From Homalodisca vitripennis (taxonomy: Eukaryota; Arthropoda; Insecta; Hemiptera; Cicadellidae), in the NCBI RefSeq assembly GCF_021130785.1, contig NW_025777949.1, forward strand, positions 1 through 64,000: a stretch of 64,000 bases of DNA, in the 5' to 3' direction. Position 1 is the stretch's first letter; each line of letters opens with the position of its first letter. The notes beneath the pieces are model-generated. The model did not search any database and was not told where the DNA came from. It was given only the letters and a program-made list of their open reading frames with translations. The position numbers and the translations under genes were made by a program. This document shows, piece by piece, positions 50,211 to 61,264 of the stretch.

Positions 50211-51127
50211 CTAGAATTTGTATGGAATTTGTCGCTGCACAACCAATAAATAATTTTGTTTACTGATTTATATAAACTGATGTAAAATGTTTATACCCAA
50301 CTGGTTTTTTTGTAACTTGTTATAAAGTAATTGATAATAAATCTAGAAAAAATTTCTGCAATGAATAAAATTACTAAAATTTTGACCCCGAGGTATCATC
50401 CACCACCCCTTAAAGTAATTTTTAAATATTTATCTCCTCAGTAATCTAAAACAGCTTTTTTATTAAATTAAATATTTAATTAATTTTTAAAATTGTATTA
50501 TTTATATTTTTGTTAAATACCATACAATTGTATTAAAAACGTTTAGTGTACGGTGACGTCATATTTCAAGAATAATATTTGGCAACAGTAACACCTGGAT
50601 GTATTTGTTGTTACACTATCTTTTATTAAAACCATATAAAATGTCCCAGTTATGGTTTAAAAATGAGTGCAAACTTTTATATAAACTGATGATATTTAAG
50701 TATTTAAATCCGGCTAAACAAGCATGTATGTAAGTTGACTTATAGTATTAATGGGAACTGATATATTGTTTTGTAAGATATATAAAAAGACAGGAATACA
50801 GAATATTACATGACTTAAATTATTGTTCCAGTCTACTGTGATAATATTCAACGGTGCTCAGTTAAATTCAACGGTTGAATACGCACCATCATAGAAACCC
50901 ATTCTGGTCTTTGTATAAATATACTTTCATGCTAAGTTTAATGACAAAACATCAATTATTTCTCGAGATATAATACAGTATGGACTCTGTTTATTAAGTT
51001 GTTTTATAGAGGTGTTTGAATAACACGTTTTTCTTTTTACTATCCTTTTTACTCTCCATACTACAGACAAATTCAGCAAAAGATTATGTTTAATGTGTTG
51101 TGGTAGTTAGGTTTCAAATGCAATATA
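50211..51127. other. AT-rich non-coding stretch upstream of the minus-strand exon
   Basis: Contains one palindromic CRE-like TGACGTCA at 50554-50561, about 350 bp upstream of the ATG at 50201, which might belong to that gene's promoter. No other feature. Confidence 0.3.
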
Positions 51128-51150
51128 CAGGGTGCGGCAGAATGATCTGA
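51128..51150 (+). repeat. Left terminal inverted repeat of the 920-bp mariner-like element
   Basis: Begins CAGGGTGCGGCA and matches the reverse complement of 52025-52047 at 22 of 23 positions. Confidence 0.9.
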
Positions 51151-51243
51151 CGGTTTTCGCCACCGTGCTGTAGAGCGAGTAAGTGGTGGGGGTGGTGGGG
51201 ATAAGCGCGTTCGGGAGCCCACATGTGAACATTTTCAGTAGCC

Positions 51244-51902
51244 ATGGAGCAGTGGTCGGCTGAGCATCGTGCGTTCGTTGTCGAGGCGTTTTTTTTAAAA
51301 GTGGCGACTCCTGCGTTGCTGTTCAGCGGCAGTTCCGTAGACGTTTTAATGTTGGTCCCAGAGAAAGAGTCCCAACTCGTAACACGATTATGTTATGGGT
51401 GAGTAACTTCAGAGCTACCGGTTCAGCTTTAAAACGTGTCGACTGGACGTTCAAAGTCAGCCCGGACACCAGAGAATCTACTCGGCGGCCGTAAACAAGC
51501 TGCTGCTTTACGCATGTCTGACCGCTCGGTACGACGAATATTGCGTTTTGATCTGCATTTCCACCCATACAAGATGGCTATCGTCCAGCAGTTGAAGCCT
51601 ACTGACTATGCAAATCGGCAAGCGTTTGCAGAGACAATGATTGATTTGACGACTGATGACAAAATCGTCATGATGAGCGACGAGACACATTTTCATCTGG
51701 ATGGTTATGTCAATAAACAGAGCAAGAAGACACAAACAAACCCCGCACACTGGTCGAACTAAAAGAAGCCATAAGCCAAGAAATTGCAAACGTGCCTCCT
51801 GCAATGTTGGAGAAGGTGTTCGACAGTTTCAGTGCAAGACGAAGAATGCTTGGTCAAAGGACATCATTTGAAGGACGTTATCTTCAGGCCTTAAATGTGT
51901 GA
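51244..51902 (+). pseudogene. Mariner-like transposase, frameshifted and internally deleted
   Basis: The ATG at 51244 begins MEQWSAEHRAFVVEAFF. A frame change in the T-run near 51290 leads to the helix-turn-helix region (FNVGPRERVPTRNTIMLW, SNFRATGSAL). A second frame change near 51440 gives RTPEN, AALRMSDRSVRRIL and LHFHPYKMAIVQQL, ending at the first catalytic block MSDETHFHLDGYVNKQ (about 51680-51722). Sequence then jumps to the C-terminal LVELKEAISQEIANVPPAML (about 51746) and a stop at 51900-51902. The middle and last catalytic acids and the intervening strands are missing, so no activity is possible. It cuts and pastes DNA at TA sites in intact relatives. Confidence 0.85.
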
Positions 51903-52024
51903 AATAAGTTACTGAAATAAGGTACTGATGTTATTTCCATTAATTTACATCAACACCCTAATGTAATAACCAATTATATACTTTTTACCACTTTTAATTT
52001 TTGTGTTTTTTTATTTTAAATACA

Positions 52025-52047
52025 TCAGATCATTTTGCCGCACCCTG
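52025..52047 (-). repeat. Right terminal inverted repeat of the 920-bp mariner-like element
   Basis: Ends TGCCGCACCCTG, the complement of the left end. Confidence 0.9.
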
Positions 52048-52334
52048 TATAAGGTGTTATAACTATATATCCTTATTTGATGCATTTGATAAGATTTTAA
52101 TTTTATTTAACTGTTTTAAAAATGCATTTATTCTTCTATTTTATTTTTGCTTTCGTAATTACTATTAAAAGAACGCAAAGGTGTTCGTTAATGGCCGGCC
52201 CAAAAATCCTATTGAGCGATATGCACCACTGTAGAACTTTGTATTTTATATAAATTAGGCTTCTTACAACATTTTAAGCCTCTAGCTAAATTTGTTTTAA
52301 AAATACTACTCGCTAAGAGAGATAAGCACAAAGA

Positions 52335-52398
52335 AATATAACTTTGTGGCACTAAAGTGATAGGAGTCACTACCGCTCAGCCAATTTCTTAATTATGA
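52335..52398 (-). repeat. Fragment of the GGCTGAGCGTTAACGAA interspersed family
   Basis: On the minus strand TTGGCTGAGCGGTAGTGACTC then TATCACTTTAGTGCCACA resembles the family start at 12684 and 14124. Its neighbour at 52225-52320 may be part of the same element. Confidence 0.4.
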
Positions 52399-52399
52399 A

Positions 52400-53849
52400 A
52401 GTTGATAAATGGCAATCGATTATCAATGATAACAGCAGTGATAAAAGTCAATGATAAAAGGAGACATAAAGCCAGGGTAGAGTCTAAAACATTTCCTCTA
52501 CATTTACTCGGCCTTGTCCCTATCACCGTGGAAGATGTATACCAAACCACGTGTAAATAGCCCAAACTTTAATCCTACACAGACACAACGCTCTATTACA
52601 ATGATCTCTCACTGTCGATGCCTACCTAAATTCAGTGAACTATATTAGTAAAAATTTATTAAACATCATCAAAATATAAATACTTTTAGATTTTGAATAG
52701 GATACATTATAATCCGTCTCAAACATAATCTTGATTCCCAACCTAAACAATATAATTTATATTACATTTTATAGGGCGAAAACAGTAAAAAAATCAATGT
52801 AGAACATCCTCATGTTTAAAAAATTATATTTTTAAGTTATAATGTTTATGTCATATTGATAGTCATATAATGTCAAACTAAAGCAGATGTAATGTTAGGA
52901 TTGAATATAAGAATATCAACTGCTAACATATGAATTACTTCGAATATAAATAATTTAATACTTAATGAATGAAATAATAACTCTTTTTAAGAGCTCATAA
53001 TCTTTCACGTTAATATAAAAAAAAACATGAAATGTTAATAAAACAAAACTTTTATAATATAGTTTATTTTTTGGACGAGGCCTTTTGAAACCAAAGGTTT
53101 CGCCATGAGGCGACTTCACAAAATTATTCTTTTCCAATTCACAAATTCATAATTTATTTGTAGACCTCAGTGAGACGTAGAAATATTTAATACTGTGGGG
53201 GTCAATCAGTTTATCAATAAAACTTTACTATTTTTTATTTGTCAGGTTTACCAAACGAAGAAATATTACATAAATAATAGTCCTATCTTGATTAATATTT
53301 GTTTATAATTTTGGAGGGTGATAATTAAATCTTTAAATTAAATCCCTATATAAAATTAAAACACAATAATTAAAAAATATGACAAAATAATTATCTCAAG
53401 TTTTATAATGGGTATCAGAGCCCTATACTTACTGTCAAAGCGTTCCCCCAAAGGTACCCCTTATTCCTCTCGCGTATTGTTCATTTTCATTAAATCTTCC
53501 ATTTTTTAATTTTAAAAGTTTTCAAAAAAGATCTTTATAGTCCCCTATAACGAAACCTATTATGATAATATTTTTAAACTAGTGATAGGGAAAAATGTAG
53601 CAGAGTTACAGTTTTACATATAAAACTACTGAAACCTTCCTAACTAAGACGATCTGATAAAATACATACAAATCGTTTATCTTCTTATGTATTAGGTGAT
53701 TGTAGTAATTAAGCAGGTAAGTGTTTCGAGTTGTTAGCGAGATTAACTCCCCCAGCAAATGTCGTTCCCCAAGTAGTCAATTTGTTAAGTGAATAAGTCT
53801 ACCAGTTTCACCGTGGTTATGAGGAGGGGGGGGGGTTAGTTGGCAATAA
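52400..53849. other. AT-rich non-coding stretch
   Basis: A GC-richer patch at about 53068-53120 contains GGACGAGGCCTTTTGAAACC next to GGTTTCGCCATGAGGCGACT and looks like part of a dispersed repeat, but I have no second copy here. The minus frame 52955-53137 is not credible. The region does not align with sequence upstream of duplication copy 1. Confidence 0.35.
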
Positions 53850-55487
53850 GTTTAAGCTGAACTGGGGCTAAATTAACCAGAAATGTAATACTATTAAATT
53901 TTAAACTTCATTAGTGAATTTTCACAATTACATTAGTTATTACATTTACAAGCAGCTTGACAGGTGGTTGATTTCACTAGAAGTTTAAATAAAACGTGAG
54001 CTTCAGCTTACCCGGAGGTAGGTAATAGGTTAACATTGGAGTTAAATTCATCAGGCGTAGGTTAACAAGAATGTTTATTCAAGTTGTTCTGTTCAATCGA
54101 GTGGACTAATTTAGCCACTGAGTTTAAAGTTCTACAGGAATTAAGGTTAACCATGGAGTTTAAATATGCTATGTGAATACGTCAACTCAATAGAGATTAG
54201 AGTAAAATTCACCAAAGAGTTCAACTCAATAAATAATTACACTCTCTAGTCAGAATATAGTGCTTACTGAAGCTTATCAGGAAAGAAAGCTCTCTAATAG
54301 TTTAATTTAACCAGAGGGTTTTATTTAATTAGAGAGTTCACCAGTAGGCTCGATTAATCTAAAGTAACTTAACAAAGATTAGTTCTACATGAGTACAATA
54401 ATGTAGGTGTTCAAAAGGTTGGAATAATGGCGTGGATGATAATTTAGTTAACCTTTCAAGAGAAAGGATTCATAGTCTTTATTTGTAGTACTGTAAAAAA
54501 TTAAAAAAAAACTGACATAAATTCCAAGTCCTTTATTATTCGAATGCCCACACTTCTACATTCGGATGAGCGGGTTTGATCCACAGGATCAATTAAGGAT
54601 TATATGGGTAGAAATAATTCAATAGGAACGTGAGGAATGTGTACTGGAAGAAGATGAGCCATTGACCAATCAATTGATATCAAACCTCCAAAAAACCTGT
54701 CCTGGAAATAGTTTTGGAACAGTGAATACTACTTCACATTTTAAAATTTTTAACTCCTTTTAAAATGTTGTGAAACACTTATTTATAATATTGCAAATAT
54801 CATACTTATATTTGAAAACTTACAGAAATTCGCTCAGCAAAAAAAAAACAGTCGACTTATGTTTTGTTACAACTTTAAAGCACATCAGGTAATGAAAAAT
54901 GCACGACAATAGAGTAATAATCCGGGAATAAACGGTTATGTCATAACCGGAATGCTCCGGAAAGCTTTTATCGAAAAGCCGATGAGTACTGGTAGATTAA
55001 TGGGAATTGGGCACAAAGCTTTGTATGAATGTATTGCTGCCGGGCAACCGAATGTTCCGAATAGAGCCCTTGTGACTCTTACAGTCCTGGTTACCAATCT
55101 TCGAATTAATATTTTTTACAGTGTGTTAAATCATTTGCATAAAACATAATAATCCAAGTCTGGTAGTGTATTAAGTCATATTCAGTTATAAATAACAATG
55201 TTTATAAATTAAAAACTTAAGGCAAATGAAATGAATCTATAAATTGATTTGTTACATGAACCACAAATATCATGGTATTGACGTTTTTTTCTGGTCCTAT
55301 TTTAAGACGTCAAGTAATTTAAAGACCTCTTTGTAAGTATTTAGTTCTACCACAAATTACTTAAGAAATAATAAAAATCATAACATTTTAAAACTTGCGC
55401 ATAAATCACGTGTATTGAAATGGGCATAAATATCTGATACTCACATCTTGTACTATCGAAACGTCTTAATAACTATAATAACAAATA
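53850..55487 (+). repeat. Segmental duplication copy 2, proximal block
   Basis: Matches 24360-26095 in order and orientation; see that entry for the anchors. Here TAATGAAAAATGCACGA lies at about 54892, ATGAATGTATTGCTGCC at 55025 and CTTAAGGCAAATGAAAT at 55218. The open frame 54952-55149 covers part of this block but is interrupted in copy 1, so it is not a gene. Confidence 0.75.
53860..54370 (+). repeat. Degenerate ~20-bp minisatellite, copy 2
   Basis: Units such as AGTTTAAAGTTCTACAGG, AAGGTTAACCATGGAGTTTA and GAGTTCAACTCAATAAAT follow a loose ~20-bp period. GGTAGGTAATAGGTTAAC and CTTACTGAAGCTTATCAGGAA tie it to the array at 24356. Confidence 0.55.
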
Positions 55488-55513
55488 CAGGGTGGCGCAT
55501 ATGTCAGTTTCCC
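55488..55513 (+). repeat. Left terminal inverted repeat of the 1235-bp mariner-like element
   Basis: CAGGGTGGCGCATATG at its outer end; perfect complement of 56697-56722 over 26 bp. Confidence 0.95.
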
Positions 55514-55685
55514 TATAAATTGGGATATTGTGTTTCGATAGGTTGGTAGCAATGTTAAGTTAGCAGCAACACGGACCGAGTTCATTGTTTTCTGATCCAG
55601 TGTCTAGTTTAAAGTGACGCTCTCTGCATCTGTTATTTTTTCGTGTGTAAAAAAAGAAAATTACAACTCAACACCTTTAGTTGTG

Positions 55686-56503
55686 ATGGAGGCATAATAA
55701 CAAAAAAATACTGTTAAAATAATTGAAGAATATAGTGGTAAATATCCAGGTGTCGTGATACACACTAGACAGCACTTGCTGAAGTTAAATAATAAATTTT
55801 AAAACGCAGGAAGCGTTTTTAATGTCCCGAAGTGTGGTTGACTCCGATCAATTTGCAACGAAGAAAACCTGCAGACAGTTACTCAAGCTTTTGTAGCCAG
55901 TCCCGGTAAATGACTCGTAAGGCTTCTGCTGAACTAGAAACATGAAGAAGAAGCGTGCAAAAATGTCAAAGCAATTGAAATTTAAGCCATATTTTCCATC
56001 TTTACTCCAAGCGCTTCACAAAGATGACTTCGATAGGCAATTGGAAAATCTGAGAGACAATAATTAACCGCTCAGAGGCTGATCAAAATTTCTTGCGGTC
56101 AATTTTTTTGTGTGATGAGGCATGCTTCAAACTGAATGGACGTGTTAATTGGCATAACTGCGTGTACTGGTTGGATTTAAATCCTTATAACGTAATCAAA
56201 GCAGAACTAAATGTGCCTAGTGTTATGGTATGGGGAGGTATTTCGTGTACTGCACTGATTGGTCCTTATTTTTTTTCAAGAAAATGTTAACTCAGAAAGT
56301 TACTTACGGTTGTTGCAAAAGTTCCTGAGCTCAGAAACAATCTTATTTAAATGTTTATTGACTCATATGGCAACAAGATAGTGATAGCAAGCTCAAGCTC
56401 GATATTCTTCAAATAACACAATTAATGAATGGATTGGTCGCCGTGATACAATCGATTGGCCTGTGCACTCGTTAGATCTGACCAAAAGTGATTTTAAATG
56501 TAA
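55686..56503 (+). pseudogene. Mariner-like transposase, heavily mutated
   Basis: From ATG 55686 the frame is interrupted at once (MEA followed by two stops). Legible blocks are TVKIIEEYSGKYPGVVIHTR, then after several frame changes the catalytic block FLCDEACFKLNGRVNWHNCVYW (positions 56102-56167), VPSVMVWGGISCTALIGPYFF (positions 56212-56274), and near the end NEWIGRRDTIDWPVHSLDLT (56424-56483), where the last catalytic Asp (SLDL) is kept. Full-length relatives have one open frame of about 350 codons. This copy is dead but nearly full length, unlike the deleted element at 51128. Confidence 0.85.
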
Positions 56504-56696
56504 CTAAGAGTTACAGCTCAAATTCTGTTCACAGTCGTTGTATGAAGTGCATATAAAATCAAGGTGGATATTTCGAACAAATGCAATAAAACTGTATGAT
56601 AATATGTACCTAATTTCATATGAGATAAGTTTGTTTTCTTGCCTAAAAGTGCTTTATATAATTATCCTATAACGCCTATATTAAATATCTCTTCAT

Positions 56697-56722
56697 GGGA
56701 AACTGACATATGCGCCACCCTG
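56697..56722 (-). repeat. Right terminal inverted repeat of the 1235-bp mariner-like element
   Basis: Perfect 26-bp complement of the left end, followed by TA. Confidence 0.95.
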
Positions 56723-56724
56723 TA

Positions 56725-59170
56725 TATATTGTGTGATAATATGTACCCGAAAACAAAAGCATATTTTTCAGACCTTCTCGACTCTTCTCTGCTGCAATAA
56801 AGCTCTTAGAACGAAGATCATACGGTGTAAAAGCGAACTGCGTCCTAGTTGTTACGAGCTCTTTCCCTCTCTCCTTGAACTACTTACTAAGTAAACCTTG
56901 TATTAAGTTATATAATTTGTTGTGAGTAATATTTGAAGAAGTAAAATCCAAAGTAAGTTATGTATTGAATTCGTCAAAGACAAGAAAAATGAGAAAAATA
57001 AAAATTGACGTAAAATTATTTAAGTCCCTTATATGAGCTTATATGAAGCTGTGTGGGAAATAAAATACTGTGGGTCGTACAATATAGACCTAATACACAT
57101 AACATAGGCTACTACAAAATATTTTTATAAAACAATTTATAACATACTATCGGCACTGAATAAATAAATATCCGTCCGAAATAAAAACCTAGATGGGCAA
57201 ATTTGGGAGAGGTTACTCTTTAGCAAGTTTTTATTCTAGACATCAAAGTCAAAGTGTGTGCTCCAAATGTATTCTTCCATCCTTATAACATATACCTATA
57301 GAAAATTCCAAAGACCTAGTTTTCTTTGAAAAAAAAACCGTCGTAGATTAATAATTTTAAATAATTAATACACAATACTCTCAATATCTAAAAAGGAAAT
57401 GATAACGGTTTATAAAGTGAATTAACACAACCAACCAAACCTTAGTAACGATATAATATTCAGAAACGATTTAAATAACGAAGGAAGACTTTAGTATATA
57501 TGTTGCTTATTTCTCAGTGAGATTACTTTACAAAAGCTAGAGTTTAATCTTAGTAATTGTATATGTAGCTTAATTTTTATAAGTATAATCTATATGACAA
57601 AACTATTTATTAAATCAGTTTATTATGCTATATTATAATAAAATATAATTTTTATAAAATATTAAAAAAATGATTAGTGCATGTTTTGTGCATTAACATT
57701 CAAAACAATCTAATAAGCGTTCACCACATAAATGATCTGGCATCTTCATCACGTGATATAATTGTTAAAGTTTTATGCGTTTTATATATCTAATAACATT
57801 TTACTGTATTCTAATTAAAATAAAATGATATAGAATGTAATTTACAGATTCATTGTCATTGATTGTATAGATTACTCATGTATCATTAATGATAAATGAT
57901 TCTATTGCGATAGAGAATGGAACAAATATTCTTTTTGATAGTTTTAAATTTAGAATTACCACTTTATTTAAGTTAGTTAGACAGTTATAGTTGATATTTG
58001 AACAATATTCAGAGTACTTCCATGTGTACTAAGAATTTATATACCTTACATATGTGACATTATTACGCTTTTTAATGTTTAAAAATATTATAAAATACTT
58101 ACACAAAGAGTTACCCTAAACTGTGAATTTTTCCCACTGTGAAAACATCTGGGGTAGCGGTAAAACAATAATGGTGTTTCATTACATATTTTTTTCTCCA
58201 ATAAATATCCTGTTAGTTGTGGTAATGAAATGAGCCACACAAGTTCCAGATAGAACCTACAAATTGCAATGGTGGGGGCTGTAACTGCTGGTAAAAAAAC
58301 TTTATAAACAATAAAAGTGCTCTTACATAGGATTTTACATAAATAATCTATTAGTTCTAGTGACCAAATGAGCTAAACAAGTTCCACGTAAAACCTACGA
58401 ATTGCAGTGATGAGGACTGTTATACAAGGAACTCATTTTCCATTATTAATAGTGCTCGAACATAGGTTTTTACATAAATTATCTATTAGTTCTAGTGACT
58501 AAATGAGCTACACAAGTTCCACGTTGAACCTACGACTTGCAGTGATGAGGACCTGTATTTTCAAGGAACTCATTTTTTCCATTATAATAGTGCTCGAATA
58601 TAGGTTTTTACATAAATAACCTATTACTTCAAATGACCAAATGAGGTACACAAGTTCCAGGTAGAACCTACGACTTGGATTGATGGAGACTGTAATGTCA
58701 AGGTACTCACTTTCTACACATTAAAAATAATTGTTAAATGTATTCCTTGTTTTTCCTTCTACAATCATCATAATTGGATATAAAATGGATAACTTGTGTC
58801 TATATTTCTACCTTTTAAGTTTATTTTGTCGGAATTTGAGAAACACGTGTTTTTATAGTTGTATTATAAACAGTATTTTAAAGAACATACATAAATTATT
58901 TTGCCCGCTGTAAACTATATCCACAGTATTGTCATTATTATTTCTTAAAAGTAAATGAACTCAATAGCGATTGAACTATATGTTAGAAATATAATAAAAT
59001 AAATAAATTCTAGATGAATGTAAAAAGAAAAACACGACTCATTAATTATTCATGATATGGTTCACAACGTAGAAATTACGAGAGACGACTGTTCGATCAG
59101 ACTTTTACCCGAGAATTGATGTTTTATCAAAGTTTACTGTAGACTGCAATTACGTTACAGTTTAAGTCAG
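56725..59170 (+). repeat. Segmental duplication copy 2, middle block
   Basis: Matches 32330-34867 and 36594-36900 with the R1-like insert missing, so it shows the empty site near 58905-58925. Anchors include AACTGCGTCCTAGTTGTTA (56839), ACTGAATAAATAAATAT (57155), GGATAACTTGTGTCTATATTTCT (58786) and CCCGAGAATTGAT (59108). Confidence 0.75.
58213..58735 (+). repeat. ~137-bp tandem repeat, nearly four units
   Basis: Units start at about 58213, 58351, 58486 and 58624 with TTAGTTCTAGTGACCAAATGA or close variants. Each contains CACAAGTTCCA, a GAACCTACGA segment, GGAACTCA and TAGTGCTC..ATAGG..TACATAAAT. Units differ by scattered substitutions. The matching place in duplication copy 1 (about 33780-33930) has only about one unit. 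Confidence 0.85.
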
Positions 59171-59202
59171 GGATTTTTGAAGAAAAGAGCATTTTTCCAG
59201 AC

Positions 59203-59290
59203 ATTTTCTATAGTTCAGTGAAACTAAAAATCAGTAACACTAAGTTTCAGATTTACAATCTGATCTCTTCTTCAGGTAAATAACTAATCT
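59203..59290 (+). repeat. Dispersed ~90-bp repeat, copy 2
   Basis: Carries TTCAGTGAAAC, AAATCAGTAACACTAAG and CAATCTGATCTCTTCTTCAG then GTAAATAACTAA, as at 17878. Duplication copy 1 does not have it at the matching place, so it is an independent insertion. Confidence 0.65.
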
Positions 59291-59499
59291 AATAAATAAT
59301 TACAAACTTTTGTAATGTATTCATAAACCCTGTATAAAACGTGAAACAAATTTCTTATTGCGTCCAACGGGGTCAAAACACTCGTACTACAGCGAGGTGT
59401 TCCTAATTCCCTCTAATTTAAAGTCGATTGGTCAATTTGTGCACGGTAATGTGCGGATATAAGTACATATTGACTAACAAAAACATGTTTTGGAGCCTC

Positions 59500-61090
59500 T
59501 CAGTGCCAAAACTCAGCCAATGAAATACTAATAAATATCAAATATATACTTGAGTGGTACAGCCGCAATATATTCAATCAAAAGTAAGTCAGTGTAAAAC
59601 AGTTTAGACTAAACCGTAACATATATAGATTGTGCCTTGTATTACAAAAAAACTTACAGTTTCAAACCACGGAAATTTACATAGTTTCTGAGAAGTTAAA
59701 AGTAAATAAACTTTTACCTGTATATACAAGTGTTCATTCACTTTTGAATTATAAGTATCTTATGTTATATGACGAACATATCTAAAGAATACTGTTTTTA
59801 TATTACAAAGACAATAACTGATTATGCTGTAATATGATAGTATAGCTCATTAACTTAATCTGTTGTGAATTAGATTGAAAATTGTACACGTAAGACATTT
59901 ACACGTAGTTTTCATGCACGTCTTATAAATAACCAGTTAGTTCGAAATTAGATAGTTAATTGCGTTTAACAGACTAACGTCGTAAAACTAACATCTCATG
60001 ACACTGACGCTTAAAGAGACCAGGCAAATTATTTTGCATGTTCATTTTTATTTAGTGTGTTTCCTCTGAAACTTAGTGGGTTTGTTATTAATTCTAGATA
60101 CAAGATTGAAAATATATTTGAAGCCCGTGGTTAGGGTGCTCGTAACAGCTGATATACTATAGTTAATTCTTTTATAAAAACATCCTTAGAAGGAAAATAA
60201 TTTTTATTTAGTGAATATCCTGTAACGGAAATCTCCATTAACCTTATCATTTAATATATAATTTCAAAATTGTAATTTAATTACTACAGCCATATGTCAA
60301 TAATGAATCACGTACACATGCATTCATGTCATACACCGCCAGTAAACATACACAGGAAAAATATAGTCTTCAGAATCACCCAAAAGGAATTTTCTTGTTA
60401 TAAATCTTGACAGCCCACACTCAGTTTTTCACCCATAATAGGTAGTGATGTAGGTAGAGAAACAAAACGTACATCGAGTGAATTACATGGATACCTTCTC
60501 GAAAAGGAATATATTCTTTCTTCTTACTAATTTTTCTAAACAAAATTAACTATTGTGGATAAAATGTTAGACGTATCCTAACCAAATTGTTTTAATATAT
60601 CCTTATGTTCTGTACAGTAAGATTTTTCTTCATTTACATTCAGTATACATATGTATACAATTCATGAAATCTTCAATTATAGTATATTGATTCGTAACAC
60701 AACAGGAATGTGAGTAATTATTTAAAAGAATTCATAAAAATCGAAAATAATATTTTAGGAAGGTCAGCATGCGATGAAAAGTCCACGTCACTGCAGGTGC
60801 CAGACAAATTAGCTTTAACTCTTCAAGTTCCCTCTCTGCTGTTCACGTTGAAGGTTAAGTCACGTGGGAAATAGGTTTTATGAATTGTTCGTTCTTCGGA
60901 AGGAAAATTTCTCCGTGTTAGTGGTCTTTAGTAATGTATTGTACAAGAACATAGCATCAAATTATAACACGAGGAAAAGTATTAATATTAGTATTTTGTA
61001 GTTAATTAATTTAGTAGTTTACCCAACATATACACATCTTCAGTTTAATTTGTATGTAATAATTTAATTAATATGAGACATTAATTGCAA
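59500..61090 (+). repeat. Segmental duplication copy 2, distal block
   Basis: Matches 39341-41120; anchors are AGTCAGTGTAAAACAG (59586), TAGATTGTGCCTTGTATTA, GCATTCATGTCAT (60319), CTGCTGTTCACGTTG (60837) and TTTACCCAACATATA (61018). It is followed by a LINE. Confidence 0.75.
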
Positions 61091-61264
61091 ATTGTTAACC
61101 ATACTATTTACATTATTACCGTTCAACACTCCGCTCCAGTCAGCAGATTCAATTAATACCTTATTATGGATTATTATTGATTATATTTCATAGGGTTTGG
61201 CTCAGAGTTAAAATGTTTTGTGATTCCGTATTTCTATGGACACAATTCCTAATAAATTAACATT

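Larger units (their letters stand above)
51128..52047 (+). mobile_element. Internally deleted mariner-like (IS630-Tc1-mariner) transposon, 920 bp
   Basis: It is flanked by TA on both sides (51126-51127, 52048-52049) and bounded by 23-bp terminal inverted repeats, 51128-51150 and 52025-52047, that differ at one position. Between them lies a degenerate transposase. Element size and TA target duplication fit the superfamily. The internal deletion in the transposase makes it non-autonomous. Confidence 0.9.
55488..56722 (+). mobile_element. Mariner-like (IS630-Tc1-mariner) transposon, 1235 bp, intact ends
   Basis: Perfect 26-bp terminal inverted repeats at 55488-55513 and 56697-56722, flanked by TA (55486-55487 and 56723-56724). 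It interrupts duplication copy 2 where copy 1 has no such element, so it inserted after the duplication or was lost from copy 1. The transposase inside is degenerate. The terminal CAGGGTG resembles the other mariner-like element here, but the rest of the inverted repeat differs. Confidence 0.92.

Noticed and set aside
54952..55149. 65-codon + strand frame
   Set aside because: The counterpart in the other duplication copy (25546-25690) is interrupted, so the frame is not conserved.
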